Positions 33,978 to 42,644 of a stretch of DNA of 64,000 nt are shown in pieces. The DNA is taken from assembly GCA_022822545.1 (NCBI GenBank), contig JAJEBE010000054.1, positions 62,001 through 126,000 of the forward strand, in the 5' to 3' direction. Source of the DNA: Anaerolineae bacterium (GTDB taxonomy: Bacteria; Chloroflexota; Anaerolineae; Aggregatilineales; Phototrophicaceae). Below the pieces are notes generated by a model. It was given only the letters and a program-made list of their open reading frames with translations, searched no databases and was not told the DNA's origin. The translations under genes were made by a program, and so were the position numbers. How positions within the stretch are numbered: the first letter of the stretch is position 1; the number at the start of each line of letters is the position of its first letter.

Positions 33978-35231
33978 ATGAGTGAACTGGCGCTATTTGG
34001 TGGGAAAATTACGCGGACGACAGCTTACCCCGTCTGGCCGGTGCACGATGAGCGAGATGTCGCTGCTGTCGCCGAAGTTGTGCGCAGCGGCAACTGGGGC
34101 GGTTTTCCCTATCCGGGCCCGCAGACACAGCGCTTTCTGGATTCCTTCATCGAGTTGCAGCGAGGGCAGTACGCCGTCGCGGTGATGAATGGAACCATTA
34201 CGATGGAGGTGGCTTTGCGCGCGGCGGGCGTCGGCTGGGGCGATGAGGTGATCGTACCCGCCTATACCTTTCAAGCGACCGCTTCCGCGCCGATGATGGC
34301 CGGCGCCATTCCCATCCTAGTTGATATTGATCCCGATACCTTCTGCATTGATCCGGCCGCTATCGAGGCGGCCATCACCGAGCGGACCCGCGCGATAATC
34401 CCGGTGCATGCCGCTTCACAAATGGCGGATATGGATGCCATCATGGCGATTGCGGCCAGGCATGAGCTCATTGTCATAGAAGATGCGGCGCATGCGCACG
34501 GCGCTGTTTGGAGTGGGCAAGGCGCCGGAACGCTCGGGCACTTTGGCTCTTTCAGCATGCAATCCACCAAAATAATGACCGCGGGCGAAGGCGGCGTGCT
34601 GCTCTGTCGCTCGGAGGAAGATGCCTGGCGCGCGGCGAGCATCATTGATTGCGGGCGCCCGCACGACCCGGCCGGCAAGCTGTACACGCAAGGCGGCAAC
34701 TACCGCATGACCGAATTGCAGGCCGCGTTGCTTAATGTCGCTTTGGAGCGCTTTCCGGCGCAAGCGCAAATGCGCGAGGAGATGGCGAGCTACATGGACG
34801 AGGCGCTTAGCGAAGTCGAAGGCCTACGCGTGCTTCCGCGTGATCCCCGGCATGAAAAGCGCGCGTTGTACCGCTACACTTTCGCCATCGACCCTGAAGA
34901 ATTCGGCGCGACTAATATCGTGCTGGAACGGGCCTTGAACGCGGAAGGCATTCCCTGCTCGCGGGGCTACGATCCGATGTATCGATACGACCTGTTCCGG
35001 CCGCAGCATTCGCGTCTTGCCGTGCCTGCCGCCTTTCCGCAGTACTTCGACTTTGCAAATATGCATTTGCCCGTGACCGAACGCATCAGTGGGGAAGAGG
35101 GTTTCTGGCTGGATGAGGAGATCTTTCGCGCCGGCAAAGAGGGCGTTGACGATGTCATCGCCGCGCTGACCAAGGTGCAAACGGCGCTACGGCGCGATCC
35201 GTCGCTGGTGGAGCGTATCCGCGCCCTATGA
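33978..35231 (+). CDS. DegT/DnrJ/EryC1/StrS-family PLP aminotransferase
   Basis: This 417-residue sugar aminotransferase-type protein keeps the N-terminal substrate/PLP-binding stretch GDEVIVPAYTFQATASAPMM, the IEDAAHAHGA Asp and the PLP lysine in FSMQSTKIMTAGEGG. Closest-looking subfamilies are inosose/sugar aminotransferases and AHBA-synthase-like enzymes, so the substrate is probably a keto-sugar or keto-cyclitol. The ATG 33978 follows TTGGGGA; a TTG four codons upstream is less likely. It is the last gene of the SDR operon and its stop overlaps the convergent TPP-enzyme gene by six bases. Confidence 0.88.
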   Translation: MSELALFGGKITRTTAYPVWPVHDERDVAAVAEVVRSGNWGGFPYPGPQTQRFLDSFIELQRGQYAVAVMNGTITMEVALRAAGVGWGDEVIVPAYTFQATASAPMMAGAIPILVDIDPDTFCIDPAAIEAAITERTRAIIPVHAASQMADMDAIMAIAARHELIVIEDAAHAHGAVWSGQGAGTLGHFGSFSMQSTKIMTAGEGGVLLCRSEEDAWRAASIIDCGRPHDPAGKLYTQGGNYRMTELQAALLNVALERFPAQAQMREEMASYMDEALSEVEGLRVLPRDPRHEKRALYRYTFAIDPEEFGATNIVLERALNAEGIPCSRGYDPMYRYDLFRPQHSRLAVPAAFPQYFDFANMHLPVTERISGEEGFWLDEEIFRAGKEGVDDVIAALTKVQTALRRDPSLVERIRAL

Positions 35232-36836
35232 ACCGCGCCAATCGCGCACGGTCGTCGGATAGGCTATCGGGTCAATCATCACGTCAATCAAAGCCGGCGC
35301 TCGCGAAGCCAATCCTTGTCGGATCGCGCGGTCACATTCTCCCTCTGATTCCACCTTGTGGTATGCCAGTCCGTATGCTCGGGCGATGTGTTTGAAGTCG
35401 GGATTTACAAACTCGGTCCCGAATGCCGGGCGCCCTTGCCGATGCTGCGCCGAGCGGATCAAATCCAGCGCCGAATCGTTCATGACTGTCACCAGCACGG
35501 GCAGTTGTCGTTCGACCAATAAGCCCAGTTCGCCAATGGCCATAGCCAGGCCGGCGTCGCCGGTGATACAGACGGTCGGCTGACCGGTGACTTCCGCCGC
35601 TGCGATGGCGCTGCTCAGTCCAAATCCCATCGCCGATAGCCCATTCGATACAAAATAGCGATTGGGCTGGCGCGCTTGCCAGTTTAAGGCGGCGAAGATC
35701 TTATGCGAACCGACATCTGTCGTGACGATAATGTCATCGGGCGTATTCGCTCGCAGGGCGTTCAAGAATGTTTGCGGCAAAATCCGTCTCGCTCTCGGCG
35801 CGGGAAACTCGATATTTGCCAGGCTGTCATGGAAGCGTCTCACTCTCTCTGCGCCCCAGCTGGCTGCAGTTGCCGCCTTTATATCAGCCAGGGACTTGAG
35901 CATGTTTTTAACGTCGCCGACAAGCTCCAGCGCGCTCGCGATGCGCGGGTCTTTATTTGCCCAGGGCGCTAGCCAAATGAGAGGTTTGTGGTAATCCCAG
36001 GGCTTGACCAGCTCAACCACGTCAAAGCCAATCGCGAGGATGCAGTCGGCTTCGTCGAGCAATTCGTAGACTGGATCGTGGCGCGTCAAACCCAAGGCGC
36101 CAGCGTACAAGCGATGATCGGCGGACAAAGCGCCTTTGCTCTTCGGCGTATCCACAACCGGGGCGCCTAAGCTCTCAGCGAGCTGTCTGACTTCCGGATA
36201 GGGCGCGGCCGGCTCCAAGCCCAAGCCAAGCACAATGATCGGCTTCCGCTTGTCGGCGAGCAACGCGCTTGCTTCGTCCAGATTGCCGCAGCGACTTGCC
36301 GACTCGATAACGGCATCTTCCGTATTGGATTCTTGCGCGACGTGCTGAGAGGCAATCCGATTATGCACACTGATGTGCACCGGCCCCGGTCGGTCCGCGC
36401 GCGCCAGGCTTATGGCTTTGCCAATGGCGCTGGCAGCGTTTGCCGGTTTGAGTTCCGCGCTGAATTTGCTGATCGGATTGAACACCGCGTTTAAGTCCAG
36501 CACTTGATGCGTATGACGGCCGATGTCTGCCGGGTCGGTCGCTGCCGTGATCAGCAGGACCGGCGCGCGATCGAGGCAGGCATGGGCAAGCCCGGCATAG
36601 GCATTGGCGGCGCCGGGACCCAATGTTGTCAGCGCGACGCCGATTTTGCCTGTCAGCCGCGCCTCTGTCGCCGCCATGAAGCAAGCGCTGCTTTCGTTCT
36701 TGACGAGCAGAAAGTCTATGCCCTGCTGGCGTATCGCCTCAAGCATCACCACGTTCTCGCCGCCGGGCAAGCCATAAACCTGCTCGACGCCCGCGGCTCG
36801 CAATTGCTCGGCAAAATATTCAGCGACCGTTTTCAT
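35226..36836 (-). CDS. Thiamine-pyrophosphate-dependent enzyme (acetolactate synthase-like)
   Basis: The 536-residue protein has the three TPP-enzyme domains: the N-terminal pyrimidine domain with GLPGGENVVMLEA and the invariant Glu in LVKNESSA, the central domain, and the C-terminal PP domain with the GDAGLAMAIGELGLLVERQL motif and the ND ligands in VTVMNDSALDLI. Its length matches acetolactate synthase, benzoylformate decarboxylase and sulfopyruvate/glyoxylate carboligase types. I cannot choose among them. No small regulatory subunit gene is nearby, so a catabolic carboligase or decarboxylase is more likely than branched-chain synthesis. Confidence 0.87.
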   Translation of the reverse strand: MKTVAEYFAEQLRAAGVEQVYGLPGGENVVMLEAIRQQGIDFLLVKNESSACFMAATEARLTGKIGVALTTLGPGAANAYAGLAHACLDRAPVLLITAATDPADIGRHTHQVLDLNAVFNPISKFSAELKPANAASAIGKAISLARADRPGPVHISVHNRIASQHVAQESNTEDAVIESASRCGNLDEASALLADKRKPIIVLGLGLEPAAPYPEVRQLAESLGAPVVDTPKSKGALSADHRLYAGALGLTRHDPVYELLDEADCILAIGFDVVELVKPWDYHKPLIWLAPWANKDPRIASALELVGDVKNMLKSLADIKAATAASWGAERVRRFHDSLANIEFPAPRARRILPQTFLNALRANTPDDIIVTTDVGSHKIFAALNWQARQPNRYFVSNGLSAMGFGLSSAIAAAEVTGQPTVCITGDAGLAMAIGELGLLVERQLPVLVTVMNDSALDLIRSAQHRQGRPAFGTEFVNPDFKHIARAYGLAYHKVESEGECDRAIRQGLASRAPALIDVMIDPIAYPTTVRDWRGS

Positions 36837-36926
36837 GCTGCTGGATCCAAAATTAGAACCAAGTACGCAGTCATTATGCCGATTGTAATTTTGATGTCAA
36901 TTCGAAGCGCAAACCTTGGCAGGACA

Positions 36927-36935
36927 TGGTACACT
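36927..36935 (+). promoter_or_regulatory. Extended -10 box for the aminotransferase gene
   Basis: TGGTACACT fits TGnTAnnnT. The predicted transcription start near 36942 leaves a leader of about 40 bases before the ATG at 36981. No -35 box is apparent, as expected for an extended -10 promoter. Confidence 0.55.
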
Positions 36936-36980
36936 TTCCTGCTATGCGATTGACGTTGCGCATTGCGCTGCGGAGCGGCC

Positions 36981-38225
36981 ATGACTTTCGTGGCGGTAGC
37001 TCAATCTGGCACATTGTCTTTGAATGAAAAGACAAACGAGTTCGAGCGCGCCGGGCGCCAACTGTATCGTTTTGGCTTCGGCGAATCTCCTTTTCCACCG
37101 CCTGCGCGCATTCAGTTGGCGCTTAGCAGGGCGAGCCATCGTACTGAATACACCGAGGTAGCTGGTTTGCCGGCGTTGCGGGAACACATAGCCGCCTTTC
37201 ACCATGAAGCGGACCGTTACCCGATTTCTCCGCGGCAGGTCCTGGTGGCGCCCGGCACCAAACCACTGCTGTATAACGTCATGCACGCCTTCCAACAAGC
37301 CGATGTTTTCTTGCCGGATCCTTCATGGGTGTCCTATGGTCCGCAGGCTGCCATCGCCGGTCATAGGGTGACGCGGATTCCGACGTCCTTTGAAGGCCGT
37401 TGGCGCGTCACGCCGGAAGCGCTTGACCAGGTGATCGCGGGCGCCAGCAAGACCGGCAGGCAAAAGCTGATCGTGCTCAACTACCCCGGCAATCCGGATG
37501 GCTTGACCTACAGCCGCGCCGAATTGGAAGCTTTGACTCATGTGCTTCGCGCCCAAAATGTGTGGGTGATTTCCGATGAAATCTACGCCTTGCTCGATCA
37601 TCGCGGGACGCATGTCTCGCTGGCGAGCATCTATCCCGAACGAACCATGGTGACGACCGGTCTGTCCAAGTGGTGCGGCGCCGGCGGCTGGCGCTTGGGC
37701 GCCTTGATCTTGCCGCCTGATGTTCCGCGGGCATTGTATGACGCCTTGGTCGGCTTGGGTTCGGAAACATATTCCTGCGCTTCGGCGCCGATACAGATCG
37801 CGGCGCTATCCGCATACGAATTGGAAATTGACGTCCAAGTATTCTTGGGGGCTCAGCGCCGTATATTGGCTTCTATCGGCGCGCTGGTTCATCGCAAGCT
37901 GCGGGAAACCGGCTTGCGCGTACACCCGCCCCAAGGAGCCTTCTACTTATTGCTCGATTTTAGTCCCTTTGCCAAGCCGCTGGCGCGACGGGGCATCACG
38001 ACCGACGAGCATCTCTGCAATCGGCTGCTCGAAGAAAGCGGGGTCGCGCTTTTGCCCGGCAAGGCCTTTGGCATGCCGGCTGAGGGCTTGACGGCGCGTA
38101 TGGCCTATGTAGATTTCGACGGCGAAGCGGCCTTGAAGGAGGCGGCGGATTTCGAGTCTCGTGTGGAGCGTTATGCTGCGAAAATGCTGGAAGGCATCGC
38201 CGCTTTAAGCGCCTGGCTGAATTAG
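36981..38225 (+). CDS. Class I/II PLP-dependent aminotransferase
   Basis: The 414-residue fold-type I enzyme shows substrate/PLP-binding blocks FGFGESPFPPP, EVAGLPALREHIA, LNYPGNPDGLTYS, the cofactor Asp in VWVISDEIYALLDH and the PLP lysine in TTGLSKWCGAGGWRLG, with the final Arg-bearing C-terminus. It transfers an amino group between an amino acid and a 2-keto acid in the cytoplasm. The ATG at 36981 follows GGAGCGGCC; an upstream TTG at 36963 lacks a good site. It converges on the tauE gene, with stops overlapping by four bases. Substrate uncertain. Confidence 0.9.
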   Translation: MTFVAVAQSGTLSLNEKTNEFERAGRQLYRFGFGESPFPPPARIQLALSRASHRTEYTEVAGLPALREHIAAFHHEADRYPISPRQVLVAPGTKPLLYNVMHAFQQADVFLPDPSWVSYGPQAAIAGHRVTRIPTSFEGRWRVTPEALDQVIAGASKTGRQKLIVLNYPGNPDGLTYSRAELEALTHVLRAQNVWVISDEIYALLDHRGTHVSLASIYPERTMVTTGLSKWCGAGGWRLGALILPPDVPRALYDALVGLGSETYSCASAPIQIAALSAYELEIDVQVFLGAQRRILASIGALVHRKLRETGLRVHPPQGAFYLLLDFSPFAKPLARRGITTDEHLCNRLLEESGVALLPGKAFGMPAEGLTARMAYVDFDGEAALKEAADFESRVERYAAKMLEGIAALSAWLN

Positions 38226-38956
38226 CTGAGAAACAGCAGATAGAGGCTCAAGACCGCCAGCGGAACCATCATCAGCCATTCAAAGACTTGTTGGTTGATA
38301 TGGTCAATGAGGTAACGCGCGACTAAGACGGCCGGCGGAATCAAAACGAAGACCCAAGCTATGCCGATCAGCCGGTCAAAGTCGAATATGTCGATGGCGA
38401 TGTAGCCGGGCAACTTGGTCAAATTCATCACGGCGAAGAATAGCGTTGTCGTGCCGACGAACCTCCGCGGTGTCATCTTCGGCTGCAAAAGGAGATAGGC
38501 GGTGAAGGGCGGAGCGCCAACATTTGCCAAGGTCGAGCCGAAACCGGATGCCCAACCGGCAAAATACCCGTGCCACTTCTGCGGCACGTAAGTTAGCGTG
38601 GCCAGATGGTCACTTGTGACTTTGAAAACCAGCGCCACCAAAGTCAAGCCGCCGATGATGCGCTTCAACGTGACCGGGTCAATATCTCTAAGCACGAGCA
38701 TGCCAACTGCCATGCCTATCAGACCGGGCAGAAGCATGAGCTTGATGTATCGGCGGTCCCACTGTTTCCAATAGATGTAGAGGGCAAAAGCATCGGCGAA
38801 GATAAGCAGCGGCAAAATCAGCGCGACGGCGACCTGCGGGTCGATAATCAGCGTCAACATTGGCACGGTCAGCGCGACCGGAACCGGCCCGCCTAATCCG
38901 CCTTTGGAGAAGCCGATCAGGATCCCCGTCAGCGCGAAAACAATAATCTCTTCCAT
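38222..38956 (-). CDS. TauE/SafE-family sulfite/organosulfonate exporter-like membrane protein
   Basis: The 244-residue protein has about seven to eight hydrophobic helices and the family's N-terminal GILIGFSKGGLGG motif and the central AGWASGFGSTLANVGAPPFT motif. TauE/SafE proteins export sulfite, sulfoacetate or sulfolactate, or serve as general anion exporters. With a sulfatase and PLP/TPP enzymes in the region, a role in disposing of a sulfur-containing anion is attractive but unproven. GGAG near ATG 38956 supports the start. Confidence 0.85.
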   Translation of the reverse strand: MEEIIVFALTGILIGFSKGGLGGPVPVALTVPMLTLIIDPQVAVALILPLLIFADAFALYIYWKQWDRRYIKLMLLPGLIGMAVGMLVLRDIDPVTLKRIIGGLTLVALVFKVTSDHLATLTYVPQKWHGYFAGWASGFGSTLANVGAPPFTAYLLLQPKMTPRRFVGTTTLFFAVMNLTKLPGYIAIDIFDFDRLIGIAWVFVLIPPAVLVARYLIDHINQQVFEWLMMVPLAVLSLYLLFLS

Positions 38957-39108
38957 CGTCTCCAGCTATAATTCATAGGTCACTACGTCGCCGATTATAC
39001 GACGCGGCGTGACATCATTCGATATTTGAATTATCCTCGTTTCGCTGCTGGCGCGCTGCTGCGATGAATACTTGCTCGGCAACTCACTTGCGGAAACGGG
39101 AGAACATT

Positions 39109-39909
39109 TTGGATATCAAAAAACTGAATGACGAAGGACGCGAGCTTTGGAACCGCAAGGCAAAGTTCTGGGATGGGCTGTTTGGAGACAACGGGAACGA
39201 ATTTCACCGGCGCTTGGTCGAGCCAAGTGTATTGCAATTGCTTGACCTGCGACCTGGCGAGACCGTTCTCGATGTGGGTTGCGGAAACGGCGCGCTCACA
39301 AGGCGGCTGGCGGCGCTCGGCGCGCAGGTCACTGCCATCGATTTCAGCGACCAAATGATAGAACTGGCGCGGCGGCGGACCGATGCTGCCGGCCTCAGTG
39401 TGGAGTATCTCATCCGTGACGCCACCGACGAGGCAGCCCTGCTGAAACTCGGCCAGTCTCGGTTCGACGCGATCATCTGCACCATGGCCCTGATGGACAT
39501 CCCGACTATTGAGCCGCTGTTCCGAGCGGCTGCCAGCCTCCTTCGCGCAGAGGGCAGATTCGTCTTTTCCACGATGCACCCGGCCTTCAACTCCAACAAT
39601 CCGATTTTCCTGCATGAAAAGGAGGACCGCGACGGCACGGTTGTCGATCATTTCTCAGTTAAGTTAAGGCGGTATTTGGACATGCCGCCGGTGAAGGGCG
39701 CGGGCGCGCCGGGAGAGCCGACGCCGCATTTCTATTACCATCGTCCGCTGGCGGAATTGCTGGGATCAGCCTTTGCCGCGGGTTTCGTCCTGGATGGCTT
39801 GCTCGAGCCGGCCTTTTCAGCTGGAGATGACGACAACTCGGGGCGCCTCAGTTGGAGCAGTTTTTCTCAGTTTCCACCGATTCTTAGCGGGCGTTTGCGC
39901 CATGCTTAA
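39109..39909 (+). CDS. Class I SAM-dependent methyltransferase
   Basis: The 266-residue protein has SAM-binding motif I (TVLDVGCGNGALTRRLA), the acidic motif II (VTAIDFSDQMIELAR) and a Rossmann fold with an RFVFSTMHP strand. The TTG at 39109 has GGGAG six bases upstream, better than the ATG at 39064, which has no ribosome site. No neighbour explains the acceptor, and the C-terminal residues show no family-defining signal. The stop overlaps the convergent B3/B4 gene by four bases. Function beyond methyl transfer is unknown. Confidence 0.85.
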   Translation: MDIKKLNDEGRELWNRKAKFWDGLFGDNGNEFHRRLVEPSVLQLLDLRPGETVLDVGCGNGALTRRLAALGAQVTAIDFSDQMIELARRRTDAAGLSVEYLIRDATDEAALLKLGQSRFDAIICTMALMDIPTIEPLFRAAASLLRAEGRFVFSTMHPAFNSNNPIFLHEKEDRDGTVVDHFSVKLRRYLDMPPVKGAGAPGEPTPHFYYHRPLAELLGSAFAAGFVLDGLLEPAFSAGDDDNSGRLSWSSFSQFPPILSGRLRHA

Positions 39910-40607
39910 ATGCCGCGCTTATCGCCGTCAAGAATTGCCGAGTCATACTGCCCGCCGGCATGCTCGGCCAAAAGCGCCAGAAGGTCGGCAAGCGCGTTCT
40001 CGATATCGGCTCGGCCCTTATCGTGATGCGCTTCTACGGTAATGACCGCGTCGGTCGTCGTGTCGCTCGCGGCGCTGGTAGCGCTCTGCCGCCAGCACCA
40101 GCGTCGCGCCACCACCATCTTGGTTACATCTGAGAATATCACTTCGCCCACATCCGGATGCATCGTTTCGCCGCTGGCCAGTTCGGCGTAATGCTCGCTG
40201 CCATCCGAATAGTGGACCGTTATCGGCGTCGTGATTTGACGCGTATCGAAGATGGCGACGGGCAGGGCATAACGGATGCTCACGAGATTACCGATATCGA
40301 CCAAAGTGTTGATACAGGGGATGTCACCCTTCTTCGTCAATCGGCGCAGCAGGGCCTCGGCCGCGCTGCGATACTTGGTCGGTGAAACTCCGAAAGCGCT
40401 GAAGGCGCGGCGCCAAGCCTTCAATGACGGCAGTTCGCTCAAGGGCGTATCGTCGATTTGCGCTTTGACCGCTGCCTGCTCGTTCAGATAGATGTCACGC
40501 AGCGCATCGCAAGATGGCCCATTCGCCATGCCATTGCCGACGATGACGCCTCCAACCAGGCCCGGGTATTCCTCGATTATTCGAGCATCATAACGAAACT
40601 GTGTCAT
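39906..40607 (-). CDS. B3/B4 (PheT-like) tRNA-binding-domain protein
   Basis: The 233-residue protein carries the B3/B4 domain found in the beta subunit of phenylalanyl-tRNA synthetase and in free-standing YgjI/Pfs-like editors: SLKAWRRAFSAFGVSPTKYRSAAEALLRR, then INTLVDIGNLVSI. Stand-alone members are thought to edit mischarged aminoacyl-tRNA. ATG 40607 has GGAGG upstream (40613-40617) and starts immediately after the MFS stop, so the two are co-transcribed. Cys and Trp residues near the end are unusual. Its link to the MFS transporter is unknown. Confidence 0.82.
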   Translation of the reverse strand: MTQFRYDARIIEEYPGLVGGVIVGNGMANGPSCDALRDIYLNEQAAVKAQIDDTPLSELPSLKAWRRAFSAFGVSPTKYRSAAEALLRRLTKKGDIPCINTLVDIGNLVSIRYALPVAIFDTRQITTPITVHYSDGSEHYAELASGETMHPDVGEVIFSDVTKMVVARRWCWRQSATSAASDTTTDAVITVEAHHDKGRADIENALADLLALLAEHAGGQYDSAILDGDKRGI

Positions 40608-40608
40608 C

Positions 40609-41907
40609 TTATCCTCCGGCCACAAATTCGGTCGCGCTCCAGCCCATCCGCGTTTCACGTTTCTCCAACCAATGTATGACGCGCAGCCACAGCAGCAAGG
40701 GTACAACCGCCGCCAGGGCCGACGCGAAAACAATGCTTTGTATGCCGTTGTCGCCAAAGGCGTCTATTGCAAGGCCAACCACCAGAATGCTTATCGACTG
40801 GACCAACTCAAAGCCGGCGAAATCGAGCGAAAACATCCGACCCAAGTATTCATCCTGCACTTGCTGCTGAATGATAACCGAACTGTAAGTCCAATTCACA
40901 GAGCCGCCCATCGCCCTGACCATCACGGCCAGCGCGAGCACTTCGAGCGAGGGCGACAGGCCCCATACCAGCCAGCCCAAAGCGATGAAAGCGAAGCCAA
41001 CGACGATCAGTCGTCGCAGTACATGTACGCTGTCATCGCTGAACCGGTTGGTGATAAGAGGTCCGATTATCGCGCCGAATCCGAAGGCCGCCCACAGGAT
41101 CGCCATAGACGTTATGCCTTGCTCGCCAAGCACGAAGACCTGTGTGCCGTAGATGATAAGCAGCGAGTCGGAACTGGTGATACTCTGTCCGGCTTTGACG
41201 AAAATGGCGGCGGCCGTCTCCGGGTGGCTTAAGAAGTAGCGTATTCCGTCAAGAAACGTGCGCTCGGATTTCTCTTTTACTTCGCGCTCGGCTTGACCGA
41301 TTTCCGAACGAGGACTTTGCGGTATGGCGATCATGGCGACCAAAATCGCCGAGAGCAGAAATGTCATGGAATCGATCAACAACGCCGCTTGTATGCCAAA
41401 GAGCTCCGCCACGAGCCCACCGGTAATCGCGCCAATCGCCAACATCGCCGACCAGGTCACGCTGCTCAAGGTGTTTCCGATAATCAACTGATGCCGATAC
41501 AGTATGCTCGGCATGATGGCGTTCCGCGCCGGCTCAAACACAGACGAGACCAGAAACTGGATGATGATGAAAATGTAAATCAGCGGCAAATAATCCGGGC
41601 TTTGCGTGGTGAAAAGCAAGCCCAAGACGACTAAAGCGCGCAATAGGTCGCTCGCGATCAAGAGCCGCTTGCGATCAAAGCGATCGGCCAAAACGCCGGC
41701 CAGCGGCCGCATCATCAAAGGCGGCAACATGCGGGCGATCAAGAATCCGCTGACGGCGATGCCCTGATAACCCGTGCCCTCGGTATAGCTAACGATCAGC
41801 GCCGATATGACAATGGTGCTGAACCAATCGCCAAGCAGACTGACCAACTGCGCCCCCCACAATTTGGCGAAGTCGCGGTTGCTTGTTAGAAGTCTAATAT
41901 AGTCCAT
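40609..41907 (-). CDS. Major facilitator superfamily (MFS) transporter
   Basis: The 432-residue protein has about twelve helices. It begins NRDFAKLWGAQLVSLLGDWFS and has the family's cytoplasmic loop motif GVLADRFDRKRLLI. It resembles the MFS group of small-molecule/macrolide-type effluxers. ATG 41907 is chosen from alignment of the N-terminal helix; the upstream in-frame codons to 42006 are unlikely. The stop is followed immediately by the B3/B4 gene. Substrate is unknown. Confidence 0.9.
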   Translation of the reverse strand: MDYIRLLTSNRDFAKLWGAQLVSLLGDWFSTIVISALIVSYTEGTGYQGIAVSGFLIARMLPPLMMRPLAGVLADRFDRKRLLIASDLLRALVVLGLLFTTQSPDYLPLIYIFIIIQFLVSSVFEPARNAIMPSILYRHQLIIGNTLSSVTWSAMLAIGAITGGLVAELFGIQAALLIDSMTFLLSAILVAMIAIPQSPRSEIGQAEREVKEKSERTFLDGIRYFLSHPETAAAIFVKAGQSITSSDSLLIIYGTQVFVLGEQGITSMAILWAAFGFGAIIGPLITNRFSDDSVHVLRRLIVVGFAFIALGWLVWGLSPSLEVLALAVMVRAMGGSVNWTYSSVIIQQQVQDEYLGRMFSLDFAGFELVQSISILVVGLAIDAFGDNGIQSIVFASALAAVVPLLLWLRVIHWLEKRETRMGWSATEFVAGG

Positions 41908-42129
41908 AGAACATCCCGCAAAACGCAGGCTAGTGTACAGCACAAGGCGGCTGGATGCACGCCGCAAACGCTGCCGAGAGAGGTGAATTTCAAGGATACG
42001 GGACATATTCCGAATTCCATGCCGGGGTATGCGCCACTTCCGCTGTTATTGGCCTTATGGGGGGCTTTGCGGGCGGCGTTCGGGTTTGTCGGCGGTTGCA
42101 TGGGGGGGGCGAGAGTAAGCGTACTGGTA

Positions 42130-42312
42130 TTAGATTGTTGTTGATTGGTTAGAAGTTTGGCCGACATTGTCCGTTTGTCGGACAAGGGAAAACCTAATTC
42201 GGACAAAGTTGCGATTTGCCGGCGTGACGACTTTTGCCAGCGGCGAAGGGTATGTGAGAGGGTCCATGGTGTGACGTTTTTCATGGTCTGAGCGATATTT
42301 GGTATAGGGCAT
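42130..42312 (-). CDS. Candidate 60-residue basic small protein with a complete expression signal
   Basis: I do not recognise the product. The frame is 60 codons, basic and rich in Arg, Thr and Asn, with no membrane helix. What makes it credible is the setting: an extended -10 TGCTATAAT at 42343-42351, a predicted transcription start near 42336, GGAG at 42320-42323 and an ATG seven bases on, all at canonical distances. Codon use was not computed. It may also be a remnant of a longer gene; the antisense strand has a hairpin (42167-42185). Confidence 0.45.
   Translation of the reverse strand: MPYTKYRSDHEKRHTMDPLTYPSPLAKVVTPANRNFVRIRFSLVRQTDNVGQTSNQSTTI
42167..42185. repeat. Hairpin TTGTCCG-N5-CGGACAA
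   Basis: Seven-base perfect arms enclose a five-base loop. It lies near the 3' part of the candidate small gene and may act as an RNA structure or operator. No T run follows. Confidence 0.5.
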
Positions 42313-42342
42313 GGCGGTTCTCCATTTGTGAGGCTTGCTGAT

Positions 42343-42351
42343 ATTATAGCA
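42343..42351 (-). promoter_or_regulatory. Extended -10 TGCTATAAT for the small candidate gene
   Basis: The perfect box is read on the minus strand and precedes the ribosome site and ATG of 42130-42312 by about 20 and 30 bases. Confidence 0.55.
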
Positions 42352-42429
42352 CAAGCGTTCTGAAATGAAAGGGCTGAGCGCGGTGATTTTGTGGCGTGGC
42401 GAAAATCGCGGAAATGCCGCTCGTTTCTT

Positions 42430-42500
42430 CCGCCATCTTTCTGGCGAGCATCCCCAAAATGAGGAAAGGGCGCGTCGTTTTGAAGTCCTTCGCGCTTCAT
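42430..42500 (+). repeat. Dispersed hairpin repeat, copy 2
   Basis: Same element as 3878-3950 (blocks CGCCATCT, AGCATCC, AAAATGAGG, TCGTTTTGAAGTCC, ending CTTCAT). The inner stem here is GCGCG with CGCGC rather than the purine-rich stem of copy 1. It lies about 150 bases upstream of crcB. Confidence 0.7.
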
Positions 42501-42523
42501 GGGAGCTGGATTGAGTGGGTTGA

Positions 42524-42551
42524 GGGGAAACTTCACGCAATTCAACACTCC
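42524..42551 (+). repeat. Dispersed repeat shared with 4719-4747
   Basis: GGGGAAACTTCACGCAATTC followed by AACACTCC pairs with the earlier site at high identity. It sits 30-60 bases upstream of the crcB promoter. Confidence 0.55.
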
Positions 42552-42581
42552 CAAGCTGGCCGCGCGGACTAGCCAATTCCG

Positions 42582-42590
42582 TGCTACATT
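42582..42590 (+). promoter_or_regulatory. Extended -10 promoter of crcB
   Basis: TGCTACATT at 42582-42590 is preceded by GCCAAT (42572-42577). The start would be near 42597, giving a leader of about 48 bases before the crcB ATG at 42645. Confidence 0.55.
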
Positions 42591-42644
42591 TACAACGTCA
42601 GCGCGTTGATACGGCATGTCAGAATTCTAAGTTGAGCAACGGCG

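Larger units (their letters stand above)
41908..42644. other. 737-base intergenic region with a candidate small gene and repeats
   Basis: The stretch holds a candidate 60-codon gene with its own promoter (42130-42351), a TTGTCCG/CGGACAA hairpin, a G8 run at 42102-42109, copy 2 of the hairpin repeat, a second repeat shared with 4719-4747 and the crcB promoter. No other coding potential is visible. Confidence 0.7.

Noticed and set aside
41886-42617. 243-codon frame overlapping the MFS start and the repeats
   Set aside because: It covers hairpin repeats and the promoter of the small gene. It has no ribosome site and no conserved features.
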